Assembly (NCBI GenBank): GCA_039619475.1
Contig: CM077115.1
Span: forward strand, 298,965,756-299,029,755
DNA length: 64,000 nucleotides
Direction of reading: 5' to 3'
Source: Icerya purchasi
Taxonomy: Eukaryota; Arthropoda; Insecta; Hemiptera; Monophlebidae
The position numbers were made by a program, and so were the translations under genes. Shown here piece by piece: positions 1 to 11,077 of this stretch (positions within the stretch are counted from its first letter, which is position 1; each line of letters begins with the position of its first letter). The notes beneath the pieces were generated by a model. The model had not been told where the DNA came from, searched no databases, and saw only the letters and a list, made by a program, of their open reading frames with translations.

Positions 1-1180
1 AATTGTTTTCGCAAACAATTTATATTTATCGTTGATTTTTTTTTGCATTTATTAAAAATCCGTTTAATTTAAAATTTTTAAAAATAAAATTCTAAACAGT
101 GATTTATAACAATTTCCTTATTTTGAAGACATACGTGAACTAAAAAGCTGTTTGAATTATACATCAATTTAAAAAAAAAAAAAAAAAAAACAAAAAAAAA
201 ACCACCACTATAGGAATGAATTTACATACACCGCAATACAAATATAATAACTAAGATATTACTGGAAAACTTTTTAAATCAAAAACTTTCTAGGTCGTTT
301 ACGATTTTCCGTAAAATTAGCGAATATGCTAAAGAAATTATAATGAATTATTCCAGACTTCCAGTGTCAAGAAGTAGATTTTATATAGTATTGTTAGTGT
401 TCTTTTTCATAATCGATTTTTACCCTTTACTTTTGTACAACAACATTTGAAAAACGTAAATTAGCCATCATAATGACATTTACATGGTTCATTCAGGTGA
501 AAATGAAAGACATCGTATGTTAAAAAAAGGCTAAGAATCGACTTATTATAGGACAAAGTGAAAAAGAGCCGCACAAACGAAATAAATGCATGGAGTAATT
601 TAACGGATAACTGTCACGGAATTTGTTAGACGTGAATTTTTCACAGGTTAATAAACTTATAATATTGCTCATAAAAAGTGAATAACTGTATAACATATAT
701 AAATGTACAAACGTTATACAAGCATATAAGCATGCAAATGCTAGGTTGCCTGGGATATTGTAGTTGCCAACACAACTTCTAGCAGTTTAGATAATTCCAC
801 AAAAAGCAAAAAAAAAGGATTTTCAAGTAGTAATTTAATGTACTGTGTAACTAGATGACAAGTGTAATAAATAATGTGTCGCAAAGAAAGCGAGGAAAAT
901 ACATTACAAAATAACGGCTTTGTATTATTTAGTAATTCGCAGTGTAGAACGCAAGAGTTATCCTTTTTCATACGAGGGTAATTGTTTTTTTGTTTTTTTT
1001 GTTTTTTTGTTGTTTTTTTTTAAATAAAAAATAACTCAAGATGTTAAACACCTTGATAACGACGGTAGTTCGTTGAAACTAGTCGATGATTTTTAATGTT
1101 TTTGTAATATTTTTTGACATGTTTTGTGTATTTTTTATTATTTATGTTCGGCATAATATTGTGAATCGATTACTCTTTTT
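1..1180. other. AT-rich sequence without a gene
   Basis: No coding signal, repeat family or RNA gene was recognised here. Long A and T runs occur, for example near 170-200 and 985-1025. Short open frames are AT-rich and look random. Confidence 0.6.
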
Positions 1181-1191
1181 TAAATAAATAG

Positions 1192-1438
1192 GCGCTTGGC
1201 TGCCAAATCAGAGGTGTCACAGGTTATCGAGACTTGTCTCGCGTGTCCCGGATCCAAGTCGCTCTCCGAGTTTATACCTAATCTGAAATTGAATATTGGT
1301 TATATCCCGAGAATTATCTGGTGGAAAGTAAAGACGGATAATCAGAAAGGAACTGGCCCCAGTATTCTCATCAAATCCATTAAGTCCTTAAGTACCATTA
1401 TGAAAAGCCTAACTTCACAATCCCTGACGCCCTGCTAG
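1192..1438 (+). CDS. Possible exon or coding remnant, unassigned (about 80 codons)
   Basis: An open frame of about 80 codons stands out from the AT-rich surroundings by its more balanced codon use and varied composition. It has no ATG start; the frame opens just after a splice-acceptor-like sequence (pyrimidine-rich stretch, then AATAAATAG ending at 1191) and closes at a TAG at 1436-1438. No domain was recognised: the peptide holds two cysteines (CLAC), a WWK motif and a Ser/Lys-rich end. It could be a terminal exon of a host gene, a transposon remnant, or chance. No neighbouring exon was found on either side, so confidence is low. Confidence 0.15.
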
Positions 1439-3320
1439 TAGGGTATGGGAGTTATTTACTTTTTTTCTAACACCCTTATGATGTAAAAAAGAAAGAAGAA
1501 TCTGGTCGGCGATACAAATCACGAGAATTGCTCATTTACAGATTAACCCTTTTCTATACGTGTTAATTTTCATTACCGTAAATCGCTGATTTTAAAAAGC
1601 ACCGAAATCGGTTGATTATAATCTTAAAATACGAATGGTCATTCAATGAACGAACTAAGAAAGCTGTCGCGCGTTAATCTAAAATCGAAAGTTAATCGTA
1701 GTCATATACATATAGGTTGAAAGGACCGTGACAGTGCGCTTTATTTTGCTTTCGGAATTCGTTGTCACGCGGCGCCCGACTAACAGGATCCTTCGATTTT
1801 TCGAATTAATCACCGGCTCTTATATATGTATATATACGATACCGGTCGAGCTTTTAACGTGTTTTCAACTTTATCTGCGACACCTACTTCCGTTGCTTTT
1901 TTTGCTGTTTTTTTCCTTTATTATCTCTTTTTCGTGAAGACCTTTTCAAAAAAAAAACTTCCAGCAAGCTCGTTTTTTCTATTTTATTCTCCGCGCCACG
2001 ATACGTAATTCTTACTTAATCACTGCGTTCACTTGTTTCGAAAGGCTTAATGACAAAAATACCAAAAACCATCGAGGAAAAGGAAAAAAAATCGAAAACA
2101 AAATAAATGAAAGAAGATAGCGGAAGCGCTATTTCGTTGGCCGGGGGTCTGTGGAAGCTGCGCGCTCGCTGGAAATGTAAAAATAATAAAGAAGGTGAAT
2201 TAATAGTGGCGGCGAAAAAGTTTTATCTGGCTTCTCGTTCGGAAGCTGGCTTGCTTTGGCTTATCGGTCGCAGTTGTTGAAAAGAAATCACGCTGGTGGC
2301 GGCCTCTGCTCAAAGACAAATAAAAAATAATTGAATAGCCGAGCATCTTGGCGAGGAAAGTTTGTTTAATACGCAGAATTAGCAGAACAAGAAAAATAAA
2401 AATATTTCCCGCGAAATTAACCGGGAGCTGCTCTATAACTTTTCGAGACAGGAAAAGCGCCCGATTTTTTCCCTCCATTTTTTACCCGTTCTATTTTAAT
2501 TCCTAATTCTAGAAGGCGACCAGGCGAAATTGCAGCCGGCTTCTCTTTCGCAGCATTTTCATCACGTAGTCTCGCTCCTGCTCCGCGTGTAATTCATTTA
2601 TCTTCAAATTCAGACACGACCGAACCCTTTCTCTTTTCTGCTTGTTTGCTCGAACCGCAGAGTCCTGACCTAACGCTGCTAACATAGTCACGCGGATTAG
2701 TCCGGAAGTCGTCGGATCCCTGAATGAACTCGTGTCGTCGTGCCCCCCATCCCCCATCCACCGTCATTTGTCCGCACACATCGGAAAAGTTTTAACAAGA
2801 AAAGGAAGAAAACGGAAAAAAAGTTAGCTGCTGCAAATTATATAGAAAATATTTACTCGGTAACGGAGCGTTAAATTTTTTACCTAAAATGGACGTTTTT
2901 TCAAGAATGTTTCTAGGCCTATTTAATAAAACGCCGGCGAGTTTCGAATCTCGTCTCGACAGCGTTTCGCAACAATTCGCTCTTAACGAACTGCAAAAAC
3001 TCCGTTCGCTGCAGTCGCATGCCGGCAGTCTAGTGTGCCCTTTCCTCTGGAGAACGAGTAGTCGAAGAGTTGTTGAACACCGTAGCTAGTTCGATGAAAC
3101 GATTCAAATGATGAGCATAGTTGCCATATGAAAAAAGTGTTGCTACCAAGAAAAATAAACGAATTATCCGATGTTAAAAAAAGTGTGGAATTTAAATATT
3201 TTAACTGTTTCTATTTGCAGTAAACCGAAAATATATTACAAATAATTAATTAAATAACTGTCCAACGATGTGCAATTAATTTTAATTGACGTTATATGAA
3301 TTTTCATTCACTATTCACAC
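1439..3320. other. No gene recognised; moderately GC-richer stretch at about 2100-3100
   Basis: The interval around 2100-3100 is visibly richer in G+C than its flanks and carries several overlapping short frames on both strands, none with a recognisable domain or start context. It may be unique, non-transposon DNA such as intron or intergenic sequence. Confidence 0.4.
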
Positions 3321-3322
3321 CC

Positions 3323-3334
3323 GTATATATATAT

Positions 3335-3380
<46 letters not shown>
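3323..3380. repeat. (TA)n microsatellite
   Basis: An almost pure TA dinucleotide run interrupted once by CATG. It directly precedes R repeat copy A; the same arrangement is seen at two other R copies. Confidence 0.9.
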
Positions 3381-3382
<2 letters not shown>

Positions 3383-3690
3383 CCCGGCCGTTTTGGCTTC
3401 ACAAGGGGCTGTGCCCCTTGACCCCTCTTGCTTTCATTTCTGTCTCTTTCTCTTCTATACTTTGTATAAAATGATCAAAATTTACAACTTAATTCTTAGT
3501 GGCATTAACACAAAAAAAAATAACATTACCACAAAAATCCTATTCTAACATTTAACTTTCATTATATAAAATTAAGACATTTTTTAAATAACAATAACAA
3601 AAATCCTATAAAATATAACAAACGTTACATAAAATTGGGACATTTTTTCGAACGTGGGGTTGCCTAAGAATTACGTTGTAATTAATATAT
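3380..3690 (+). repeat. Interspersed repeat R, copy A
   Basis: This is one of four copies in the window of a roughly 250-350 bp repeat. It starts with an AACTCGGCC-like sequence, followed by the hairpin AAGGGGCTGTGCCCCTT, a pyrimidine-rich stretch, then one to three imperfect internal units (AAATCCTATNNAACATTTAAC...ACATTTTT). It ends in the hairpin AATTACGTTGTAATT (3669-3683) followed by AATAT. No coding capacity and no poly(A) were seen. A (TA)n tract lies immediately 5'. The family was not recognised by name. Confidence 0.75.
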
Positions 3691-3753
3691 ATATATAAAT
3701 AAATGTACATATATAAATAAATAAATGTACCTACATATATAAATATAGTATAT

Positions 3754-4640
3754 AATATTAATTATTTGTAATGAGAATCATGGATCAACTTCACTGATTG
3801 TTATATTTATAAAATTTAATTGAAAAACAATTAACACATTCGCAAAATACAATTGAAATATTTAAATAACATTTAAAAATTACTGTTTCCACCGGTGGTT
3901 CCGTATAGATTATACAGACACATTCGTGAAGTAGAGTTTATATTGGATTTGCGGTTGATTTATTGTCGTTATATTATAGTATAGTTTAAGATAGTTATTA
4001 ATCTATTAATATTTCGAATAATGGATTTTTATTATTTAATTGCATATTTGAAGTTATGTTTTTAAATTCATTTACATAATACAGTTCTGCAATATTTAAT
4101 AATTTAGTATAACGTATTTATTATTTTTAAAAAAGGGTGTATCGTTTTCTATATTGTAGCTAACACTGCCCTTTTCATTTATTATGTGATCTGCATAAGT
4201 TGACTCTTCTAAATATTGGTATTTAATTACGTGTGTATACGTTTGTTATATCAAGTTTTAAAGTTTCTTTTTATGCGACAAAGTATATGTAAGCTAAAGA
4301 AAAAGAAATACTTTAAATATACAACCAAATAATAAAAAAAATCCATTATTCGAAATATCGATGGATTAATAATTATTTAAACATTGTTCCTTTTGTATTT
4401 TAAACTATAGTGTAATGTAACGACAATACATCAATCCAATACGAACTTTGCTCCATTAATTAGCTGTGTAATCTAGACGGGACCACCGGTGGAAACAGTC
4501 GTTTTTAAATGTTTTTTAAATATTTTAATTGTGTTTTGCGAATGTTTTAAATGTTTTTCAATAGTGTTTCAAGTTTTAGAAATATAACGAAGTTTTAGAG
4601 TGAAGTCGATCTATGTTTCTCATTACAAATAATCAATATT
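3754..4640. mobile_element. Non-autonomous element with about 290-bp inverted arms (MITE/foldback type)
   Basis: The left arm (about 3754-4050) and right arm (about 4325-4640) are imperfect inverted copies of each other over most of their length. Both begin AATATT(A/G)ATTATTTGTAATGAG when read inward and share the landmark TTTCCACCGGTGG and the string TTTCGAATAATGGATTTTT. The centre (about 4050-4325) is unique AT-rich DNA without an open frame. This is the structure of a non-autonomous TIR element. The superfamily is not assignable: no transposase and no clear target duplication were seen beyond a possible short TAT/ATAT. It abuts R copy B exactly on its right. Confidence 0.7.
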
Positions 4641-4642
4641 AT

Positions 4643-4897
4643 GTAACTCGGCCATTTTGGCCTCGCGAAGGACTGTGCCCCTTGACCTTTTTTGCTTACA
4701 TTTCTGTCTCTTTCCTTTCTATGCTTCGTATAAAATGATCAAAATTTAAAACGTAAAATTCGAAATCCGTTCATATGAATATAATAACATAATCATAGAA
4801 ATCCTATCCTAACATTTAACTTTCATTACGTAAAATTAGCGACATTTTTCGTTTCAACATCTAATAGCGGCCGGCCTAAGAATTACGTTGCAATTAA
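4643..4897 (+). repeat. Interspersed repeat R, copy B
   Basis: Shorter R copy. It has the GTAACTCGGCCATTTTGGCC start, the GTGCCCCTTGACC segment, only one internal ATCCTA...ACATTT unit, and the terminal hairpin AATTACGTTGCAATT (4879-4893). It lacks the 5' (TA)n tract and is bounded on the left by the inverted-arm element and on the right by a Helitron 5' end. Confidence 0.7.
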
Positions 4898-5050
4898 TCT
4901 ATATATATAAAAATTGACGTCCGTATATATGAGATCGATAAACTCCGACACCGTTTGACCGATCACCATGAAGGTTAGCACATATATGTATTTCTTCATG
5001 GAGAAAGTTTTTTACGCTATCCACTTGGTTGTAACTCTGCAGAGTTCAAG
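4898..5050 (+). mobile_element. Helitron 5' end fragment
   Basis: Starts with TCTATATATATAAAAATTG preceded by host A, matching the 5' terminus of the Helitron at 6309-8670 (TCTATATATATAAAAATG). It continues with the related phrase about a GACCGAT-type segment (CACCGTTTGACCGATCACC). The right limit is uncertain; no CTAG 3' terminus was found for this fragment, so it is probably truncated. Confidence 0.5.
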
Positions 5051-6308
5051 AGAAAAATGTCAAAAATTTAAATTACAAAATGATAAAAAAAAAAAAAAAT
5101 ACGATAAAATGCAGGCGTTTTGTCTGTAGATTCTAATGAATTTTTGAACAGTTAGATAAATTTATCCGAAAATACGAAAGAAAATTTGAAACGGGATAAT
5201 TTTAGGAAAGAAATTAAGTTTAAAATAAAAAATTGGAAAAATATGTATATCGATGTTTCTCTAAAAATCGATTTACTATTTAGTGTATCGATTAATTATT
5301 TACTAGCTGCCAAATATTATAGCTTGTCAGTATTTATTCTTGTAGTTTATTAAATTGTTACATATTAACCGAAAAGTATTTTCAAAAATACACTTAAAAC
5401 CTTAAATTTGTAAAAGTACTCCGTTTCTTTCTTACGCTATAATATTACATTTTTATAATTTTCAAAAATTCAATACTGCCTTATTTCACTACAAGAACCG
5501 CTCAAATTTAATGATACTTTCCGAATAAAACGGTTCCTACTCATCTGAGGCATTTTAGACGATTGTTCTATGCGATGCACCGTGGTTCGTACGCAATAGC
5601 ATCGTACAAAGGAATCTACGAATGCCGACATTGATTAAGGAGATAAATTTAAATATTCTTTCGTTTTCTTAAGTTTTTTTAAATTTGTCTAAATTTCTGT
5701 TTTAAATGTACTTTTGAACAGTTTTGAAGTATACTGAACATAACTTATCACAGTAATTTGGAATAAAGTAGAAATATAATAAATTTAAATGTATAAACGA
5801 TATTATATATTAATTGGAAACCTTTTTTGTCGGCCATAGCTCATCATCAGCTAATAATTAAAGATACAATTAAAACTGCACAATCGGGATAAACTTTAAA
5901 AACGCATTAAAGTCAATATGGAAATACGCTGTATTTGTGCAGTTAAAATTATCAGTTTGAAGGCAGTGTGCAAAGACATTTCAAACGATATAGGCGGGAA
6001 GTTGTTCAAATATATCAAAGACACAGGGTGGTGATGTTTACAATACTAAGGCAGTAGATCGTTTATAAGATAAATGACGGATTTTAACTGGCGCATTAAG
6101 AAAATATAATACAAAACGATAAAAAGTATATAGAAAAAAACAATAAACAAATAGATATGAAATAATTTAAAAATTTACAAAAATTAAATTTTGTATTAGA
6201 AAGGGGGTTATTATTATTTGGAATTTGGGGTCATTCATTGTATTAGATTTATACTGGTTTGCATGATAATTTTCAGCAATGCTCATGGTATTTCCCCTTT
6301 ATTGTATA
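5051..6308. other. AT-rich sequence without a gene
   Basis: No coding region or recognised repeat. Numerous A/T homopolymers are present. The right edge is the insertion site of the Helitron. Confidence 0.5.
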
Positions 6309-6340
6309 CTAGCTGACCCGGCGAACTTCGTACCGCCTCG
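6309..6340 (-). other. Helitron 3' terminal hairpin region
   Basis: On the minus strand a GGCG/CGCC stem around ACGAAGTT lies a few bases before GGGTCAGCTAG. Helitron 3' ends characteristically carry such a subterminal hairpin before CTRR, where it acts in termination of rolling-circle transfer. Confidence 0.6.
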
Positions 6341-6693
6341 GAATCAATAAATGTTGTGTCAACTTATTAGCTGAATTAACTTCAGTTTTTTACTAAGATA
6401 AAATTAATACTCAAAATGAATTAAGTTTGATAAATGTACAATATTTGGGAACATAATTTTAAAACGTTTTAAATAGTTTTTGAGATCCTTTTCTTGTACA
6501 TGCAAATCTGAAAAACGTATCTAACTTCTTTTTAAAAATACATCGCTTTTTATATTCGGGAATACAGTTTTAAAACGTTTTAAATAATTTCGCAATCGCT
6601 TAGTGTATCTAATAAAAAAAAGTGAGAAAATATTCCGTTTACAGTACGACCATTTAATGAAATAAAATTACAATTAAATAATTCGACCATACT

Positions 6694-8139
6694 TTATTGT
6701 AATGCCTTGTAATGTACAATATTTTTCGTTTTTCTTTCCGGAGAGAAAACAAATAGCGCCGATGGTTTGCCGACTCTCGAGCACGCAACGTACAACTGCC
6801 CATGCGAAAAACACGGCAATTCAAGGTTTATTCCACACACTTCTAACGATTGATCTTGGGATTTATTAATTGTCATTACAAATGCAAGACGCACTGGAAA
6901 CTGGATACGCTTAAACTCAAAAGGAAAGTCGGTTGGAATTAGTGGTATTCTTGGAATAAGCACATCCTCGCCTTTGAACTTTCCTATGATTATAGTAGCT
7001 TCAATTAAATTTTTCATAATTTTTTTAACAGCAAGTCTTGTTCCGTTGCACAATTTCGGCTGATTCAGATTGCGTAGCATCATTATCACCGAGCCAGCTT
7101 TGAGCTGTAAATTGTGTGGCGGTAATCCTGGCAAATCCAATGAATTTAGAAATTCAGTTGGATAATTGACAACTTCATTTAGATCGATAATGGAATCGAT
7201 TGACTTAAATGAATGCATTTGTCCATTAATTTGACTCTGAATTTTTATATTTAAATCATCTACATCCTTATTTTTTGGTGCTAAAATGGCTCGTTCGCTC
7301 AACCAAACATGGTTTTTGTAATTTGCACCAATACTTCGGAACACTTTCAATATTAATTCTTCCTTTGACGTTGTGAATTAATAAAAATTTAGTGGAAACG
7401 AAATGAGGCCAGTAGAAGTGTCAACATGAATTTTCCCATTGCCAATGTCTATTAATGTATTTGAAAACACTTCGGCCGATATGTCATTTTGTAACGCCAC
7501 TCGCATATTTGTTTTTAACTTGAGATTTTTCACGTATCTCCATAAATGTGATGTCTTCAAGCAAGCATTTATTTCATCAGCAGCTGTTGATCTGGGAATG
7601 ACTGGCAGCGTTTGGCGAAAATCTCCAGCCAGTAGAATCATCGCGCCTCCGAAGAGGTTGTGATTGCTGCGCAAATCTCTTAATGTTCGATCGAGTGCCT
7701 CCAATGCTCGTTTGTGTGCCATCGTACACTCGTCCCAAATTTTTATTTTACAATTTTGTAGCACTTTCGCCATTGCTGATGTTTTGGTTATATTACATGT
7801 CGGTTCATCTATTGTTTGTAAATTCAATGGCAGTTTGAGCGCAGAATGAGCGGTTCGTCCGCCTTCTAACAATGTAGCAGCGATCCCGAATGATGCTACT
7901 GCCAGTGATATTTGACTTTGTGCCCGAATCGTATCTAAAATTAATGAAATTAAAAATGTTTTACCAGTTCCGCCGGGTGCATCTAGGAAAAATATTCCTC
8001 CACTGCCGTCAGAACGAAGACACAAATTCAAATGATCGAGGAATTTGAATTTTCTATAGCTAACCACCCTCAAATTTCTAGCTTGTCCTGTTAAAAAACA
8101 GGTTTCTTCGATGCATATACCTACAGAAGTCGCTTCCAC
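6694..8139 (-). pseudogene. Helitron Pif1-type helicase, C-terminal part, broken
   Basis: The upstream segment (7378-8139, 253 codons) carries Walker A APGGTGKT at residues 54-61, Walker B IWDE at about 134-137 and the motif III-like LLAGDFRQTLPVI. The downstream segment (6694-7350) carries the late helicase motifs, including FVMTINKSQDQS and YVACSRV. An in-frame TAA after FPLNFY (near 7378) separates them; reading continues in the same frame on both sides, so one nonsense change is enough to explain the break. Pif1 family helicases unwind DNA 5'->3'; in Helitrons the domain is fused to a Rep nuclease, which is missing here. The ATG at 8139 is probably internal to the original protein. Confidence 0.85.
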
Positions 8140-8671
8140 AAATTTCGTAGATGATCGGTATTGTAGCTGTACATTTACGACGATTAGCCTTACAATGTGA
8201 CTGGACGGAAAAGATACTTCCGAAATGGTTATTTATGACCCTTCAAGGTTGCGGTATAATATTCGTTCTTTTGTATCAGTGACAATCGTTAACTGCTTTG
8301 TGCAAACGATGATGTCGGCAAGGCACAATGAAGAAAAAAGGATCTGGTCTTTTAGAGGACAGTTTTTTTGTTCACTTTGTTAATTGTTCATCGATAGTCA
8401 GATCCATCTTCGTTATTTTTTACGATGACACTGATGCGACCGAGAATATATCCTTCTTTCTTACACATATACATATACATACTCTCTCACTCACTTTTCA
8501 TATTATGAGACTTTAAAGTTTTTCCAGTGAACTTTCCCAAAATTTTCTTTCACACAAACCTTCCCCTGGCAATAACGAATACACTAAAAAAAAAATTAAC
8601 CAATTCGGTGCAGTCGTTCGCAAGTTATGGGCGTACATACATTAAGACGATTCATTTTTATATATATAGAT

Positions 8672-8945
8672 GTAGCTAAGAGTGTTACAGTTTTTTTCTA
8701 ATGAATTTATGTTTATTTTTCATTAAAAGTGCGGTACAAGTTGATTTTTCTATTTCGTTGTTATCAAATAATTTACTTTTATCGTATCTACATTTGATTT
8801 TTCTTTTTTTTTCTTTTTTTTTTTTAGGCGCGTTAGCGTTCTTTGTCTAATAGCAACAAGAAAATAAAGAATTAGTGGGAGGGAAGTGACAGAATGTATA
8901 AGGTGCAATAAAAACCAGATATTGAAATAAAGAATTTTGATTGAA
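8672..8945. other. AT-rich spacer
   Basis: No gene recognised; T-rich tract at about 8805-8825. Confidence 0.5.
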
Positions 8946-9252
8946 AGTATGGGCATTCAAAAAAAATTTAGTTGGGATCAGCTTTGTGATTCGGATGAAA
9001 ATTTTGAAAACGAGAGGAAGGTAACTGAGTATGACTAAGGCATAAACGAATAATAATAATAATTACAACGAAATTTTGTAGAATAAGAAAGATGGATGGA
9101 TCGAAAGAAAAATTGTTAGTATGGGCATTCGAAGAAGATTTGGGGTCATAGACAAGTTCGAAATTCAGATGAAGATGACCATTAGGAGAGGGAATTAAAT
9201 GAAAAACGCGTGGGGGAGGTGACTGAGTATAATCAAGACGCAAACGAATAAC
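8946..9252 (-). repeat. Two diverged direct copies of a roughly 110-130 bp unit
   Basis: Units at about 8946-9055 and 9118-9252 both run from GTATGGGCATTC through GGAAGGTAACTGAGTAT-like sequence to AAACGAATAA. The second holds small insertions. They lie next to the GIY-YIG-like fragment and may be part of the same dead element. Confidence 0.5.
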
Positions 9253-9345
9253 CTGCTTGTATGATTGTACACAATCAGTGCAGTTCATTTTGTATATACC
9301 ACTATTTTCATATATATTATTATTTTCTTTATTTATGGTATTCAT
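9235..9345 (-). pseudogene. Possible Penelope-like GIY-YIG endonuclease fragment
   Basis: The minus-strand frame contains SGIYKMNCTDCVQSYKQVIR, which resembles the start of the Penelope-element GIY-YIG domain (GxYK-x2-C-x2-C followed by a Y-x-G-Q-T-x-R core). The glycine of the second half and the rest of the domain are not preserved, and no RT was found beside it. An unrelated AT-rich chance match is possible. Confidence 0.25.
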
Positions 9346-11077
9346 TTTATTTTTTAGATTAGTACTAGTTCTAAATGCTATTTTTAATCCTTAATTATAA
9401 AATACATTACTCAATTTGTATATATTGTTGCTTGTAAAAGTAAATATCCAGTCTTTATTGTATTTCATATTAGTTTTCTGTTTACATTTTAATTCAGATT
9501 TTATTTCATGTACTCGTATCAGTTTTTCAATTGTTTGTTTATTTTGTAAGCATTGCTTTTGAAATCACTTTTAATATTTCCATTTAAATTCATTGGAGTG
9601 TTTATTACTTTGTTTACAGTACGAATAAAGTATGAATACTATGTTGATTATAGTGGTTGATTGTTTTATTTATTATAATATCAGTGGTTACTTCACATTA
9701 ATGTATTGTATATTTACCTTTTATATAAAATGTTTATTTTACTGTTTTCTGCTTTTTCCATAGTATTTGGTATATTTTTATGTATTTTATAGAAATCATT
9801 AAAATGTTAGTTTCAGTATTATTATTGTTTTCATCGAAAATATTTAGCGCATCATCTAACATATATCTAGTATACAATTTTATGTTATATTTTTTAATTA
9901 AATTTTCCGTATACACGTATGTTTCTATTTTTAATTTTGCAAAGTTATTTTGTTCAGAATACCGGTTACCTGTTTAGAGCGACCAAGAGACCGCGAGGTC
10001 ATTTCCTGGAAATCTCTGATATACTTCTACAACGAAGTGCGATCATATTCTGTTACTGTTTTCTTATAAGTTATGTAATTTCTAAATTCGTTATTATTTA
10101 TTTTAAACTTGATATTTCTATATTAACATTTAACGGTATACAATATTATAAAATCATAATTTAATGCAAAATGCCTAGGTCATGTATATAATTTTTGTTA
10201 ATGTAAAATGATAATAGATGAATGGAGACGTACTCACATCCGGTTTAATCTTTTTTTTAATAAAACGCACCGTTGTCTAAATGTTCGGTATAGTTTTAGC
10301 TGAAAATAAAATATCAATGATTAAACATAAGTACGCTTTTAGTCATGTATTATCATTTCTAGCAGTTTTAACAAAATAACTTGGCCGCTCTAGTTCGCAT
10401 TTATGTGTAATAATAGTAATAAAAATGTCTGCGGGTCGTTTTGAACACGGTCGTCGAAGTCGAATATAATAATAATAAAACAAAATCCGATGGTCGCTAT
10501 GAACACCATTATCGGTGGGTCGCTGTGAACACGACACCCAGAATACCTGTGATAAAGGAAAACCCATATACCAAATCGATTATCTTGAGTGTATGTAACT
10601 TTGTTATAATACATGAAATAATTTTGAAGTAACAGATTATTGTAATAAATAAAAATATATCGCATCAACCAAAGGCTAAAATTATACTACTGTTGATTTA
10701 TTGACTGTAGGAATGGAGAGATGTGCTTTGTAATCGCACACATTCGACTGCGAAGAAAAGGATAGAGGTAAATATTAATGATGCAATGTTTTTATTTTGT
10801 TTCTTTTTTTTAGGGGTTCTCACTTCGGATAATACCGATGAGACAAATGTATTTGCATTAGAGTAGTACAAATTTTATGATGGTGAGGTTGAAACGACCC
10901 ATCCAATGTGAAGTTTTTGGTGTCAGATCATCCTTAACATATTGATTGCGGTTAATTAATACCAGTGTATTATATGTTGCTTGCGGAAATTAATTTCTGT
11001 GACGGTAAAATTGTTAAACATTTGAAAATTTTTAGTTACACTAAGTTTTCTGCTGAGCACTGAAAATGGAAATCAGT
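9346..11077. other. AT-rich sequence, no gene; one degenerate short repeat
   Basis: Apart from the three GGTCGCT-TGAACAC motifs at 10433-10532 nothing was recognised. Open frames here are short and AT-biased. Confidence 0.5.
10433..10532 (+). repeat. Three degenerate copies of a 16-nt motif
   Basis: GGGTCGTTTTGAACAC (10433), TGGTCGCTATGAACAC (10491) and GGGTCGCTGTGAACAC (10517) share the pattern GGTCGYTNTGAACAC, with unequal spacing (58 and 26 nt). All three stand out by composition from the AT-rich surroundings. Confidence 0.5.

Larger units (their letters stand above)
6309..8670 (-). mobile_element. Helitron, internally deleted, both termini present
   Basis: Read on the minus strand the element begins with TC (TCTATATATATAAAAATG, 8670 downward) and ends GCCGGGTCAGCTAG at 6309. 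It sits between a host A and a host T, as Helitrons do (5' TC, 3' CTRR, insertion at A^T, no target duplication). A GC-rich inverted repeat (GGCG...CGCC) lies just inside the 3' end. It retains about 530 bp of 5' leader and the C-terminal helicase half of a RepHel protein; the Rep nuclease part is absent. The copy is therefore an immobile deletion derivative that could at most move in trans. Confidence 0.8.

Noticed and set aside
2889..3089. 66-codon frame starting MDVFSRMF
   Set aside because: No recognisable domain; it sits among overlapping frames on both strands in the same GC-richer patch.
3286..3548. Short frames rich in alternating Tyr/Ile
   Set aside because: They are translations of the (TA)n microsatellite and the R repeat, not genes. 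The same holds at 13269-13536 and 36299-36541.
5300..5320. ACTAGCTGCC as another Helitron 3' end
   Set aside because: Only the first eight bases match the CTAGCTGAC terminus, and the hairpin and flanking bases are absent.
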